From NCBI RefSeq assembly GCF_042646165.1, contig NZ_JBHRTC010000001.1: a DNA stretch of 64,000 bases. One strand, written 5' to 3'. Below are positions 39,219 to 48,331 of the stretch, one piece after another. The notes under the pieces are model-generated. The model saw only the letters and a program-made list of their open reading frames with translations, was not told the DNA's origin and made no database searches. Position 1 is the first letter of the stretch; every line of letters starts with the position of its first letter. Source of the stretch: Microbaculum marinum. Its GTDB lineage: Bacteria > Pseudomonadota > Alphaproteobacteria > Rhizobiales > Tepidamorphaceae. The position numbers and the translations under genes are program-made.

Positions 39219-40088
39219 CTACAGACCGAAGCGTGACCACAGCGCCCGCGCCTCGATGGCCGAGATCAAGTCGTCGGCGAACCCGGCCGTCAGTCCGGGA
39301 CCTGCGGCAGGCCCCGACGAGAACGGACGCAGCCGCCGGAGCAGGCCGCGGCGGGCCGTGGCGATCGGCACCAGCCGCACCTTGTCGCCGTAGCGCTCGC
39401 GCATGACGCTGGTGAGGTCGCCGAGGCGATCGATCAGGCCGAGTTCGAGGGCCCTGGAGCCGCTCCAGAACTCGCCGGAGAACAGCAGCCGGTCGGTGCC
39501 GTTCAGCGCGCTGCCGCGGCGCGCCTTCACCATGTCGATGAAGACGCCGTGCACGTCCTTCTGGATCGCCTTGATGCGCCGCACGTCTTCGGGCTTCTCG
39601 GGCTGGAAGGAGTCGAGCATCACCTTGCGGTCGCCGGCGGTGTAGACGCGCCGCTCGATGCCGAGCTTCTCGATCGCCTTGTCGAAGCCGAACGTCGCCG
39701 CCACGACGCCGATCGACCCGACCAGCGAGGTGGGGTCGGCGACGATCTCGTCGCCGGCGAGCGCCAGCATGTAGCCACCGGAGGCGCCGATGTCCTCGAT
39801 GAAGACGAAAACCGGCTTGCCGTTCTCCTCGGCCAGATCGCGGATGCGCTTGTAGATGAGCCGGCTCTGCACCGGGGAACCGCCGGGAGAGTTGATCGAG
39901 ATCGCGACGGCGGCGGCGCGCTTCATCTTGAAGGCCCGCTTCAGCGGGCTCTCCAGGTCGGCAAGCGACAGTCCCGGCCGCAGCGGCGTCACGGCGCCGA
40001 TTGGACCGTTCAGGCGCAGCACCGCCACCAGCGGGTGCCGCTCGTGCCAGCTCGCCGGCAGCAGGTTTCTGATACGCTCGCCAAGCAT
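39219..40088 (-). CDS. S49 family peptidase (SppA/SohB type)
   Basis: A 289-residue serine protease domain of the signal-peptide-peptidase A family. The nucleophile is in FIEDIGASGGYMLALAG (Ser, about residue 109) and the general-base Lys in YTAGDRKVMLDSF (about 161). SINSPGGSPVQSRLI is the conserved strand. No N-terminal membrane helix is seen when started at ATG 40088, which has GGGAGAAG upstream. It probably degrades membrane peptides. Confidence 0.91.
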   Translation of the reverse strand: MLGERIRNLLPASWHERHPLVAVLRLNGPIGAVTPLRPGLSLADLESPLKRAFKMKRAAAVAISINSPGGSPVQSRLIYKRIRDLAEENGKPVFVFIEDIGASGGYMLALAGDEIVADPTSLVGSIGVVAATFGFDKAIEKLGIERRVYTAGDRKVMLDSFQPEKPEDVRRIKAIQKDVHGVFIDMVKARRGSALNGTDRLLFSGEFWSGSRALELGLIDRLGDLTSVMRERYGDKVRLVPIATARRGLLRRLRPFSSGPAAGPGLTAGFADDLISAIEARALWSRFGL

Positions 40089-40143
40089 CGCTCGTTCTTC
40101 TCCCGTCGGATACACATGTAGCCTGACCAGCCCCGCCGCAAGG

Positions 40144-40947
40144 CTAACGCGTCATTTCCAGTTTCGCTCCCGTGCGGAGCACGGCTTCCACCTCCGGCAG
40201 GAAGCCGTGGCCCTGTCGCCCGTGCAGCACCAGTCCCGGCAGGATCGCGACCGGCGCACGGCTCGCCTTGCGGCCCTGCACGAGGATCCGGGTCGCCGCC
40301 GCCCCGGGCCGGGGATGGACAGGCAGGATCGTGACGCCGCCAAAGCGCCTGCCGAACCCCTGCAGGACCAGGGAGACCGCCTCGGCCCGATGCACGAGGG
40401 TCAGCGTGCCGCCGGGCCGCACCGCGCGCGCCGCGAACCGGATCCAGGCGTCGAGCAGGTCGGCCGGAGCGGCATGGGCGGCCGACTTGGCCGGCGACGT
40501 GCGGCTGGCGGCCGGATCGTAGAACGGCGGGTTGGCCACGGCGTGGTCCACGGCACCGTCCAGGCCGAGAGCGCCGATGGCGCCACGCTCCGTCACGTCC
40601 AGAGCATGGACGTCGACACTTGCGTCCGCCCCGGCGACGGCAAAGCCGTTGCGCCGGGCGTTTTCGGCTGCCAGCGCGGCGAGATCGGCGTCGGCCTCGA
40701 CGAGGACGGCCCTGGCGCCGGCCACCCGCGACAGCGCGCACAGCCCGGCGACGCCGACGCCGGAACCGATGTCGAGCACAGTTTCGCCGGCCGCCAGCGG
40801 CGTCGCCGCTGCGATGAGCACCGCCTCGATCCCGGACCGGTGTCCCTTTCGCGGCTGGGTGATCGACAGCCGTCCTCCCAGGAAATCGTCCTGCGAGCAG
40901 TCGAAACCGAACCGCCCGGAAGCATCCGCGACGGCGGGGCCGGTCAC
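40144..40947 (-). CDS. TrmN6-type methyltransferase (tRNA1(Val) A37-N6-like, COG4123)
   Basis: A 267-residue SAM-dependent N6-adenine methyltransferase of the YfiC/TrmN6 group. The SAM site is TVLDIGSGVGVAGLCAL and the catalytic N-P-P-F/Y motif is AVANPPFYDP. The QDDFLGGRLSITQPRKGHRSG N-terminus matches COG4123. The start is GTG at 40947 overlapping the DUF2007 stop as GTGA, so the two are coupled. tRNA or rRNA is the likely substrate. Confidence 0.89.
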   Translation of the reverse strand: MTGPAVADASGRFGFDCSQDDFLGGRLSITQPRKGHRSGIEAVLIAAATPLAAGETVLDIGSGVGVAGLCALSRVAGARAVLVEADADLAALAAENARRNGFAVAGADASVDVHALDVTERGAIGALGLDGAVDHAVANPPFYDPAASRTSPAKSAAHAAPADLLDAWIRFAARAVRPGGTLTLVHRAEAVSLVLQGFGRRFGGVTILPVHPRPGAAATRILVQGRKASRAPVAILPGLVLHGRQGHGFLPEVEAVLRTGAKLEMTR

Positions 40948-41162
40948 TTCAGGTTCTCCTCCAGGCCGGCATCCTTCATCAATTGTCGCGCCTCGGCCTC
41001 ACGCTCGCCGTCGACCAGCAGCCGGCGCGGCAGCACGCCGAGCGAGCCTTCCATGATGCTCATGTTCTGGTCGACGACGGCGCAGGCTATTCCGGCATCC
41101 TTCAGCAACGCTTCGGCATAGCTGAGGACGACCATGTCGTTGGTGCGTATCAGTTCGATCAT
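40944..41162 (-). CDS. DUF2007 domain protein
   Basis: A 72-residue protein with the DUF2007 fold: MIELIRTNDMVVLSYAEALL, KDAGIACAVVDQNMS and RLLVDGEREAEARQLMKDAG. It is a GlnB-like small domain of unknown role. It is the first gene of a leftward run (DUF2007, TrmN6, S49 peptidase, small membrane protein, glyQ) and overlaps the next by four bases. Confidence 0.9.
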   Translation of the reverse strand: MIELIRTNDMVVLSYAEALLKDAGIACAVVDQNMSIMEGSLGVLPRRLLVDGEREAEARQLMKDAGLEENLK

Positions 41163-41346
41163 CGGCCAACCTTAGAGAATGTTGTTGCGCTTTGCAGTCA
41201 AAACCGCGCGGCCCGGCCCCCTGGAAACCGTATCGCATCGGCAACGGCTGCCACGGATCGGCAATTCGCCGCGGCCGGTGCTATTGCCCAGCAACCGGAC
41301 GCCTCCTAATGTCCCCTGCAAACAGGTTATCTGGCGGAGTATTCGT

Positions 41347-42363
41347 GTGGGTACGGTCGTATCTCTCAAGAAAAAGACGGACCGCGAAAGCGGCATCGAC
41401 CGCATTGTCGGTCTCGTCTCCGAGGACATGCAGCGCGTCAACGAACTGATCCTGTCGAAGACGGGGTCGGAGGTGACGCTCATTCCCGAGGTGGCCGCCC
41501 ATCTGATCGAATCGGGCGGCAAGCGGCTCCGGCCGATGCTGACACTGGCGGCTGCGGGCATGTTCGGCTACCGGGGCGAAGGCCATATCCGCCTCGCCGC
41601 CAGCGTCGAGTTCATGCACACCGCGACGCTGCTGCACGATGACGTCGTCGACGAGAGCGACATGCGTCGCGGCAAGGCCTCGGCCCGCATGGTGTGGGGC
41701 AACGAGGCAAGCGTCCTGGTCGGCGACTTCCTGCTCGGCCAGGCCTTCAAGATGATGGTCGAGGTCGGCTCGCTGCCGGCCCTCGAGGTTCTCGCGGACG
41801 CCGCCGCGGTGATCGCCGAGGGCGAGGTCATGCAGCTTGTCACCACGCAGAATACCGCGACGACCGAGGACGAGTACCTCGCCGTGATCCGCGCCAAGAC
41901 CGCGGCGCTGTTCGCCGCTGCCGGCGAGGTGGGCGCGATCGTCGCCGACCGCGACGCGGAGGAGCGCGCCGCGTTGCGCTCCTACGGCGCCAATCTCGGC
42001 AACGCCTTCCAGCTCGTCGACGACGCGCTCGACTATTCCGGCGTCCAGGCGACGCTCGGCAAGAAGGTCGGCGACGATTTCCGTGACGGCAAGATCACCT
42101 TGCCGGTGCTGCTCGCCTATCGGCGCGGCAACGAGGAGGAGCGGACGTTCTGGCGCCGTAGCCTGAACGACCGGGCCGTCGAGGAAGGCGACCTGGAGCG
42201 CGCGATCGAACTCATGGCCAGCCACCGGGCACTGGAGGACACGATCGGCAGGGCCCGCCACTATGGCGCGATGGCGCGCGACGCCCTGGAGATATTCCCG
42301 GGTTCCGAATACCGGCAGGCCCTTACCGAAGTCATCGACTTCTGCGTCAGCCGGGAGTTCTAG
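41347..42363 (+). CDS. ispB: Polyprenyl (octaprenyl-type) diphosphate synthase
   Basis: Makes the long isoprenoid tail of ubiquinone by adding isopentenyl diphosphate units. It has 338 residues. The two aspartate-rich motifs are LLHDDVVDES (first DDxxD) and FQLVDDALDYSG (second), with GGKRLRPMLTLAA and GDFLLGQAFKMMV between. GTG at 41347 with GGCGGAG eight bases upstream is preferred; the longer upstream reading is not family-like. Tail length is not readable from sequence. It converges with ispE, overlapping by four bases. Confidence 0.93.
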   Translation: MGTVVSLKKKTDRESGIDRIVGLVSEDMQRVNELILSKTGSEVTLIPEVAAHLIESGGKRLRPMLTLAAAGMFGYRGEGHIRLAASVEFMHTATLLHDDVVDESDMRRGKASARMVWGNEASVLVGDFLLGQAFKMMVEVGSLPALEVLADAAAVIAEGEVMQLVTTQNTATTEDEYLAVIRAKTAALFAAAGEVGAIVADRDAEERAALRSYGANLGNAFQLVDDALDYSGVQATLGKKVGDDFRDGKITLPVLLAYRRGNEEERTFWRRSLNDRAVEEGDLERAIELMASHRALEDTIGRARHYGAMARDALEIFPGSEYRQALTEVIDFCVSREF

Positions 42364-43244
42364 GTCGGCTGGGATCCGGACGGTCCGGTCGCCACGGACC
42401 TCACCCACCAGCCCTGCCGGGCGGCGGAGATCGAGGCGGCTGCCGCGCGGGCACTTTCGGCATCGGCGTAGATGCCGAAACACGTCGCCCCCGAGCCTGA
42501 CATCCGGGCCAGCCGGCAATCGTCCGTCTGCCGGAGCGCGGCAAGCGCCTCGCCGATCACGGGTGCCGCCGCGATCGCCGGGGCCTGCAGGTCGTTGGAG
42601 GCAGCACCGAGCCAGGTGATCGCCGCATCCAGGCCGCGCAACCCGGCGGCGACGGGCAGCGGCGGCGAGAACCGGCCGGCGAGCGCGCCGAACACGGTCG
42701 CGGTCGACACCGCGACGCCCGGGTTGACCAGAACGAGGTCGAGCCGCGGAAAGCCCTTCAGGAGGCCAATGTCTTCGCCGATGCCCCGTGCCCGCAAGGG
42801 CCGGCCGTGGAGGCACATGGGGATGTCGGCCCCGAGCCGGAGACCGAGCGATGCGAGACGCTCGAGTGGCCAGTCCAGGCCCCAGAGCCGATTGAGCGCC
42901 CTGAGCGCGGCAGCGGCGTCCGCGGAGCCGCCGCCGATGCCGGAAGCGACCGGCAGCGCCTTCTCGAGGATGAGGACGGCGCCCGGCGCCGCGACGTCCT
43001 CCCCGAAGGCTGCGGCACGCAGCCGTTCCGCCGCCAGCAGCGCGAGATTCGAGGCATCGTCCTGCAGGTCCGCCGCGAACGGTCCGGTCACCTCCAGCGA
43101 CAGGTCCGGCGCGGACCGGACGTCGAACCGGTCGCCGGCATCGGCGAAGGTCACCAGCGTATCGAGAAGGTGGTAGCCGTCCGAGCGCCGCCCGGTGACG
43201 GCCAGCGCCAGATTGATCTTGGCGGCGGCGAACTCGGAGATCAC
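42360..43244 (-). CDS. ispE: 4-diphosphocytidyl-2-C-methyl-D-erythritol kinase
   Basis: GHMP kinase of the non-mevalonate isoprenoid pathway. It has 294 residues. It shows AAAKINLALAVTGRRSDGYH, LPVASGIGGGSADAAAALRA (ATP-binding GHMP loop) and LARMSGSGATCFGIY. The start is GTG at 43244. It is next to the polyprenyl synthase, its metabolic successor, in convergent orientation. Confidence 0.94.
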   Translation of the reverse strand: MISEFAAAKINLALAVTGRRSDGYHLLDTLVTFADAGDRFDVRSAPDLSLEVTGPFAADLQDDASNLALLAAERLRAAAFGEDVAAPGAVLILEKALPVASGIGGGSADAAAALRALNRLWGLDWPLERLASLGLRLGADIPMCLHGRPLRARGIGEDIGLLKGFPRLDLVLVNPGVAVSTATVFGALAGRFSPPLPVAAGLRGLDAAITWLGAASNDLQAPAIAAAPVIGEALAALRQTDDCRLARMSGSGATCFGIYADAESARAAAASISAARQGWWVRSVATGPSGSQPT

Positions 43245-43263
43245 GCGGACCTGCCGGCGGAGA

Positions 43264-45024
43264 CTATCCGTCGTTGCGGCGCAACTCGATCTCGGCGCGA
43301 TCCGGCTTGTCGGCGAGCCCGCTCTCGAGCTTCTCCATGATCTTGGCCAGGTCGTCGGGGTCGGGGTCGAGCGCCTTGGCGTGGCTCCACTGGAAACGCG
43401 CCTCCAGCTTGCGGCCGACCTTCCAGTAGGCGTCGCCCAGGTGATCGTTGATGATCGGATCTTCCGGCTTCAACTCGACGGCCCGCTCGAGTTCGCGCGC
43501 GGCTTCCTCGTAGCGGCCGAGGCGGTAGTAGGCCCAGCCGAGGCTGTCGACGATGTAGCCGTCGTTGGGGCGCAACTCCACGGCCCGCGAGATCATGTCG
43601 AGGGCCTTGTCGAGATGCAGGTGCTGGTCGACCCAGGAATAGCCCAGGTAGTTGAGCACGTGCGGCTGTTCCGGATTCAGTTCGAGCGCCTTCTGCAGGT
43701 CCAGTTCGGCGAGCGACCAGCGCTTGTCCCGCTCGTAGCACATGCCGCGGAAGTAGAAGAGCGCCCAGTCGCGCGGATCGGCACCGTCGATCCTGTCGAT
43801 GGCACGCGAGTAGACGGCGGCCGCCTCGCCGAAACGCTCGCGCCCGCGCAGGATGTTGCCGAGGGCAATGATCGCTTCCTCGTCGTCCGGATTGGCGGCG
43901 ATGACGCTTTCGAGGACTTCGATTGCCTCGTCGGTGCGATCCATGTCGTCCAGGTTGAGGGCGCGATGGATCTCCGCATTGGGACGCAGGGGCGAGGTGT
44001 CCGGCACCTTCCCGTAGATTTCGATGGCCTTCTCGGAATCGCCGGACTTCTCGTAGTAGTCGGCCAGCGACAGGATGGCGAGCGGGTTGTTCGGGGCCAG
44101 ATGCAGGCCGAGCCGCAGATAGATGGCTGCGTATTCCTCGCCGCTGTCGCTGCCGAGCGCCGAGCCGATGCCGTACAGCACCTCGGCGGCGCCCTCCTGG
44201 GCCGACTTGACGATCGGCTGGGGCACGCGGCCGGCATCGATGTTCTGCAGGGCCGTCAGCGTCAGCGGATGATTCGGCACCACGTCGCCGAACTTCTCCA
44301 GGACCTCGCGCGCCTCCTCCGCCCGGCCGGTCTGGGCCAGGTGTCGGCCCCAGGCCTGGACGATGCGGATCGCATCGGGATCGGCCCTGTAGGCTTCCTC
44401 GAAATACTTGCCGGCGGCGTCCTCGTCGCCGCCGACGCCGGCGATCAGGCCGGAGTGATAGGGCTTGAACACCTCGTACCACTCGGGACCCGACAGCGAG
44501 GCCACGGTCGCCAGCGACTGCGCGGTGTCGCCTTCGCCGGCCTCCGTCCAGGCCTGCAGCAGCGTCGCCGTCAGTTCGGCGAGCGGACCGCTGCCGGCTT
44601 CGGCAAGATGACGTTGCGCGGCGGCGTACTGGCGGGCTCGAATGGCGTCGACCGCCAGCGCCAGCTGGGCGAGGCGGTGGGACGGATCCAGCTCGGCGAT
44701 CCGCTTCGCGGTCGCCATCGCGGTATCGTACTCGCCCGCGATCAGCGACAGGGTGAAGCTGCGATCGAGCAGGGACAGGTTGTCGGGATCGGCCTGGAGC
44801 GCCTGCTTGTAGAAGTGGGCCGCGGCACCCGAGTCGCTGAGCGCACCCGCCACGCGACCGGCAAGGTAGTTGCCCGCAAGCGAATGGGACCCGTGATCCT
44901 GCGGAGCCGTCTCGGCCCGCGACGGTGCCGAGGCGGTGGCGATCAGCGCGGCAACAGCTACGAGGAAACGCACCGGCCGGGCGGCGATCGCCCGTCCCGA
45001 TGCGTAGAACCGGTCTCTGTTCAA
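43264..45024 (-). CDS. Secreted tetratricopeptide-repeat protein
   Basis: A 586-residue protein with a signal peptide in the first 37 residues (FLVAVAALIATASAPSRAE). The rest is a solenoid of at least ten TPR units, for example AAHFYKQALQADPDNLSLLD, ALELNPEQPHVLNYLGYSWV and LERAVELKPEDPIINDHLGD. It likely acts as a protein-interaction scaffold in the periplasm or at the outer membrane. The start seems to be TTG at 45024 after AAGGGG. It follows ETF-QO and precedes ispE by 19 bases. Confidence 0.9.
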   Translation of the reverse strand: MNRDRFYASGRAIAARPVRFLVAVAALIATASAPSRAETAPQDHGSHSLAGNYLAGRVAGALSDSGAAAHFYKQALQADPDNLSLLDRSFTLSLIAGEYDTAMATAKRIAELDPSHRLAQLALAVDAIRARQYAAAQRHLAEAGSGPLAELTATLLQAWTEAGEGDTAQSLATVASLSGPEWYEVFKPYHSGLIAGVGGDEDAAGKYFEEAYRADPDAIRIVQAWGRHLAQTGRAEEAREVLEKFGDVVPNHPLTLTALQNIDAGRVPQPIVKSAQEGAAEVLYGIGSALGSDSGEEYAAIYLRLGLHLAPNNPLAILSLADYYEKSGDSEKAIEIYGKVPDTSPLRPNAEIHRALNLDDMDRTDEAIEVLESVIAANPDDEEAIIALGNILRGRERFGEAAAVYSRAIDRIDGADPRDWALFYFRGMCYERDKRWSLAELDLQKALELNPEQPHVLNYLGYSWVDQHLHLDKALDMISRAVELRPNDGYIVDSLGWAYYRLGRYEEAARELERAVELKPEDPIINDHLGDAYWKVGRKLEARFQWSHAKALDPDPDDLAKIMEKLESGLADKPDRAEIELRRNDG

Positions 45025-45164
45025 AATTGTCAGCCCCTTAGGCGTTTGCGATCACGCATTCGATTGTTCTCGCAACTGGCACAAGATGATGGACGAAATG
45101 CGGCGCCGCGGCAACCGCGGCGGCATTCGCGTGTGTCTCCAGTGCATCCGGCCGGATCGCGCGG

Positions 45165-46901
45165 CTACATGTTCGGATAGTTCGGGCCGCCGCCCCCCTC
45201 CGGCACGGTCCACAGGATGTTGCGGTTCGGGTCCTTGATGTCGCAGGTCTTGCAGTGCACGCAGTTCTGCGCGTTGATCTGGAAGCGCGGCGCATCGGCG
45301 CCCTCCTCGATCCACTCGTAGACGCCGGCCGGGCAGTAGCGGTTGGACGGGCCGGCGTAGACGTCATGCTCGCTGCGCTTCTGCAGTTCCATGTCGAGCA
45401 CCTTGAGATGGATCGGCTGGTCCTCCTCGTGATTGGTGTTGGACAGGAACACCGATGACAGCTTGTCGAAGGACAGCGTGCCGTCGGGTTTCGGGTACTC
45501 GATTCTCCTGCACTGGCTGGCCGGCTTCAGGGTCGCCGAATCGGGCTTGCCGTGGCCCAGCGTGCCGAACAGGGAGAATCCGAGCGTGTTGGTCCACATG
45601 TCGAGGCCGCCGAGCATGATGCCGCCGTAGAGCCCGTATCTCGACCATAGCGGCTTGACGTTGCGGACCTTCTTCAGGTCGTCGCCGATTCCGGAGTTCC
45701 GTACGGTATCGTCGAACTCGACGATCTCGTCGTTGGAGCGGCCGTCCTTAAGCGCCGCATGGATCGCTTCCGCCGCGAGCATTCCCGACAGCATGGCGTT
45801 GTGCGACCCCTTGATACGCGGAACGTTCACCAGGCCCGCCGAGCAGCCGACGATCAGGCCGCCGGGGAACGACATCTTCGGGATCGACTGCCAGCCGCCC
45901 TCGGTGATCGCCCGGGCGCCGTAGGAAAGGCGCTTGCCGCCCTCGAAGGTTTCGGCGATCGCCGGATGATGCTTGAAGCGCTGGAACTCCTGGAACGGCG
46001 ACAGCCACGGGTTCTCGTAGTTCAGATGCACGACGAAGCCGACGGCGACCTGGTTGTCTTCCAGGTGATAGAGGAACGATCCTCCGCCGGTGCGCGAATC
46101 CAGCGGCCAGCCGAACGAGTGCTGGACGAGGCCGGGCCGGTGCTTGTCGGGAGCGACTTCCCAGAGTTCCTTGAGGCCGATGCCGAACTTCGGGGGCTCG
46201 CGTCCGGCGTCCAGATCGAACCTGGAGATCAGCATCCTGGCCAGCGAGCCGCGGACGCCCTCGGCGATCAGCACATACTTGCCGAGCAGCGCCATGCCGC
46301 GCATGTAGCCGTCCTTGTGATGGCCGTCGCGGGCGACCCCCATGTCGCCGGTCGCCACGCCGATCACCGCGCCGTCGTCGCCGTAGAGCACCTCGGCGGC
46401 GGCGAAGCCCGGATAGATCTCGACCCCCAGTTCCTCCGCCTTGGTGGCCAGCCAGCGGCAGACGTTGCCGAGCGAGACGATGTAGTTGCCGTGGTTGCTC
46501 ATCAGCGGCGGCATCATGAAGTTCGGCAGCCGCACCGAGCCGGAATGGCCGAGGAACAGGAAGCGGTCGTCGGTCACCGGCGTCTTGACCGGGGAGTCCT
46601 CGTCGCGCCAGCCCGGCAGCAGTGTGTCCAGCCCGACCGGATCGATCACCGCCCCGGACAGGATGTGCGCGCCGACTTCCGAGCCCTTCTCGAGCACGAC
46701 GACGGACAGGTCCTCGCCCGCCTCCGCGGCAAGCTGCTTGAACCGGATCGCGGCGGCGAGCCCCGCGGGACCGGCGCCGACGATCACCACGTCGAACTCC
46801 ATGGATTCCCGCTCGGGGGTCTCATGCCCCATGGATTCGTGCCCGGTGGCTTCGTGCTGGGCGGAGTCGTGCTGGGGACCCGGGTCGGCTTCGTCTGTCA
46901 T
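45165..46901 (-). CDS. Electron transfer flavoprotein-ubiquinone oxidoreductase
   Basis: Passes electrons from ETF (fed by acyl-CoA and other dehydrogenases) to ubiquinone at the inner membrane. It has 578 residues. The FAD domain begins DVVIVGAGPAGLAAAIRFKQ; the quinone-side region has YEIGIGLKEL-like FGIGLKELWEV and GCSAGLVNVPRIKGSHNAM. The 4Fe-4S ligands are in RYCPAGVYEW and NCVHCKTCDIKDP. An unusual N-terminal extension of about 33 residues is rich in His, Glu and Gln (HDSAQHEATGHESMGHETPE). ATG at 46901 has GAGGAGAAG. Confidence 0.94.
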   Translation of the reverse strand: MTDEADPGPQHDSAQHEATGHESMGHETPERESMEFDVVIVGAGPAGLAAAIRFKQLAAEAGEDLSVVVLEKGSEVGAHILSGAVIDPVGLDTLLPGWRDEDSPVKTPVTDDRFLFLGHSGSVRLPNFMMPPLMSNHGNYIVSLGNVCRWLATKAEELGVEIYPGFAAAEVLYGDDGAVIGVATGDMGVARDGHHKDGYMRGMALLGKYVLIAEGVRGSLARMLISRFDLDAGREPPKFGIGLKELWEVAPDKHRPGLVQHSFGWPLDSRTGGGSFLYHLEDNQVAVGFVVHLNYENPWLSPFQEFQRFKHHPAIAETFEGGKRLSYGARAITEGGWQSIPKMSFPGGLIVGCSAGLVNVPRIKGSHNAMLSGMLAAEAIHAALKDGRSNDEIVEFDDTVRNSGIGDDLKKVRNVKPLWSRYGLYGGIMLGGLDMWTNTLGFSLFGTLGHGKPDSATLKPASQCRRIEYPKPDGTLSFDKLSSVFLSNTNHEEDQPIHLKVLDMELQKRSEHDVYAGPSNRYCPAGVYEWIEEGADAPRFQINAQNCVHCKTCDIKDPNRNILWTVPEGGGGPNYPNM

Positions 46902-47005
46902 TCTTCTCCTCGGCCCATTTTTCGATCGTGTCGGGGGCGGATCTGCAAATCGCAGGCAATATGGCGTAAAATACCTGTCTGCACTACCGGAGCAACGAGA
47001 CCGAG

Positions 47006-47818
47006 TTGACGGACCGGCAAAACCATTCACCCCCGCTGTCGCGGGAGGCGGCGCGAGCGCTGCTGGCGTGGCAACTGGCCGCCGGCGCCGACGAGGCCGT
47101 CGGCGACGCGCCTGTCGACAGGCTCGCGCCCGCCGCGCCGAGCGCTCCGGTCTCCCGCCCGGCCGGCACCGGGACTCCGGGCGACGCTGCGACGTTGCCG
47201 GCGTCCGACCATGGGGCCCACGATCCGGTCATGTCGGCACGCGCCAGGGCGCGCGAGGCGACCAGCCTGGAGGAGCTCCACCACATCCTCGAGGGCTTCG
47301 AGGGCTGCGCCCTGCGCTTTACCGCCAAGAGCCTCTGCTTCGCCGACGGCAACCCGGAAGCCCGCGTCATGTTCGTCGGCGAGGCACCGGGCGCCGAGGA
47401 GGATCTCCAGGGCAAGCCCTTCGTCGGCCGGGCCGGCCGGCTGCTCGACAGGATGCTGGCGGCGATCGGCCTCGACCGCACCTCTGCCTACATCACCAAC
47501 GTGGTCTACTGGCGCCCGCCCGGCAACCGGACGCCGACCCCGCAGGAGACCCAGGTCTGCAGGCCGTTCATCGAGCGCCAGATCGAGCTGGCCGATCCGG
47601 ACGTCATCGTGTTCCTCGGCGGCGCCGCGGCCAAGGAGATGCTGAACCGCTCCGAAGGCATCCTGAAGATGCGCGGCAAGTGGTTCGACTACGACACCGG
47701 CCGGCGGACGATCAGGGCGATCGCCACCCTCCACCCGGCCTACCTGCTGCGACAGCCGGGCCAGAAGCGCCTGGCCTGGCGGGACCTCGTGGCGATCCGC
47801 AAGGCGCTGTCGGACTGA
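47006..47818 (+). CDS. Family 4 uracil-DNA glycosylase
   Basis: Removes uracil from DNA at the start of base excision repair. It has 270 residues. The family 4 motifs are GEAPGAEEDLQGKPFVGRAG, ITNVVYWRPPGNRTPTPQE and TLHPAYLLRQPGQKRL. Cysteines at GCALRFTAKSLC and QVCRPF may bind the 4Fe-4S cluster. An Ala/Pro-rich N-terminal region of about 90 residues precedes the domain. The start is TTG at 47006 with GGAG rather far upstream, so a start further in is possible. Divergent from ETF-QO. Confidence 0.9.
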   Translation: MTDRQNHSPPLSREAARALLAWQLAAGADEAVGDAPVDRLAPAAPSAPVSRPAGTGTPGDAATLPASDHGAHDPVMSARARAREATSLEELHHILEGFEGCALRFTAKSLCFADGNPEARVMFVGEAPGAEEDLQGKPFVGRAGRLLDRMLAAIGLDRTSAYITNVVYWRPPGNRTPTPQETQVCRPFIERQIELADPDVIVFLGGAAAKEMLNRSEGILKMRGKWFDYDTGRRTIRAIATLHPAYLLRQPGQKRLAWRDLVAIRKALSD

Positions 47819-47904
47819 TCACGCTTTCGTGGACGATCTTTCCCCGGTCCCGCCGCGACCTAGGTTTCCTGCCGTCTGTCCAGACCGGAAAAGGGAGGTA
47901 TGCG

Positions 47905-48306
47905 ATGACCAGCCGCGCGATCACGACGGGTTTGTCCGCATTTGCGGTCGGCGCCCTGCTGCTGGCGGCCGGCGCGACGCTGTCGCTTGCCCATCACGGA
48001 TGGGGCTGGGCGACCGGCGAGGAGTTCGAGCTCAGCGGCACGATCACGGCAGTGAAGCTCGGCAACCCGCACGGCGAACTGACGATCGACGCGGCCGGCG
48101 ACTTCGAGGGCGAGCAGTGGGTCGTCGAGATCGGCCAGCCGTGGCGCAACGAAAGCGCCGAGCTGACCGAGGAGATGCTGGCGATCGGCACCGAGATGAC
48201 CGCCCACGGCCATCGGTCCTCGAATCCCGACGTGAAGCTGATGAAGGCGGAATGGCTGACGATCGGCGGCGTCAAGCACAACCTCTATCCGGACCGGGAG
48301 TCCTGA
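47905..48306 (+). CDS. DUF6152-type secreted protein
   Basis: A 133-residue exported protein. The signal peptide covers about residues 1-29 (FAVGALLLAAGATLSLA). The mature part starts HHGWGWATGEEFELSGTITAV, followed by GNPHGELTIDA and GTEMTAHGHRSS, the His-rich pattern of DUF6152 proteins. ATG at 47905 follows AAGGGAGG. It is followed after 25 bases by a membrane gene often seen next to DUF6152, suggesting a joint, possibly metal- or redox-related role. Confidence 0.82.
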   Translation: MTSRAITTGLSAFAVGALLLAAGATLSLAHHGWGWATGEEFELSGTITAVKLGNPHGELTIDAAGDFEGEQWVVEIGQPWRNESAELTEEMLAIGTEMTAHGHRSSNPDVKLMKAEWLTIGGVKHNLYPDRES

Positions 48307-48331
48307 CCACACCCGATCGGGGGCCGCCCGG

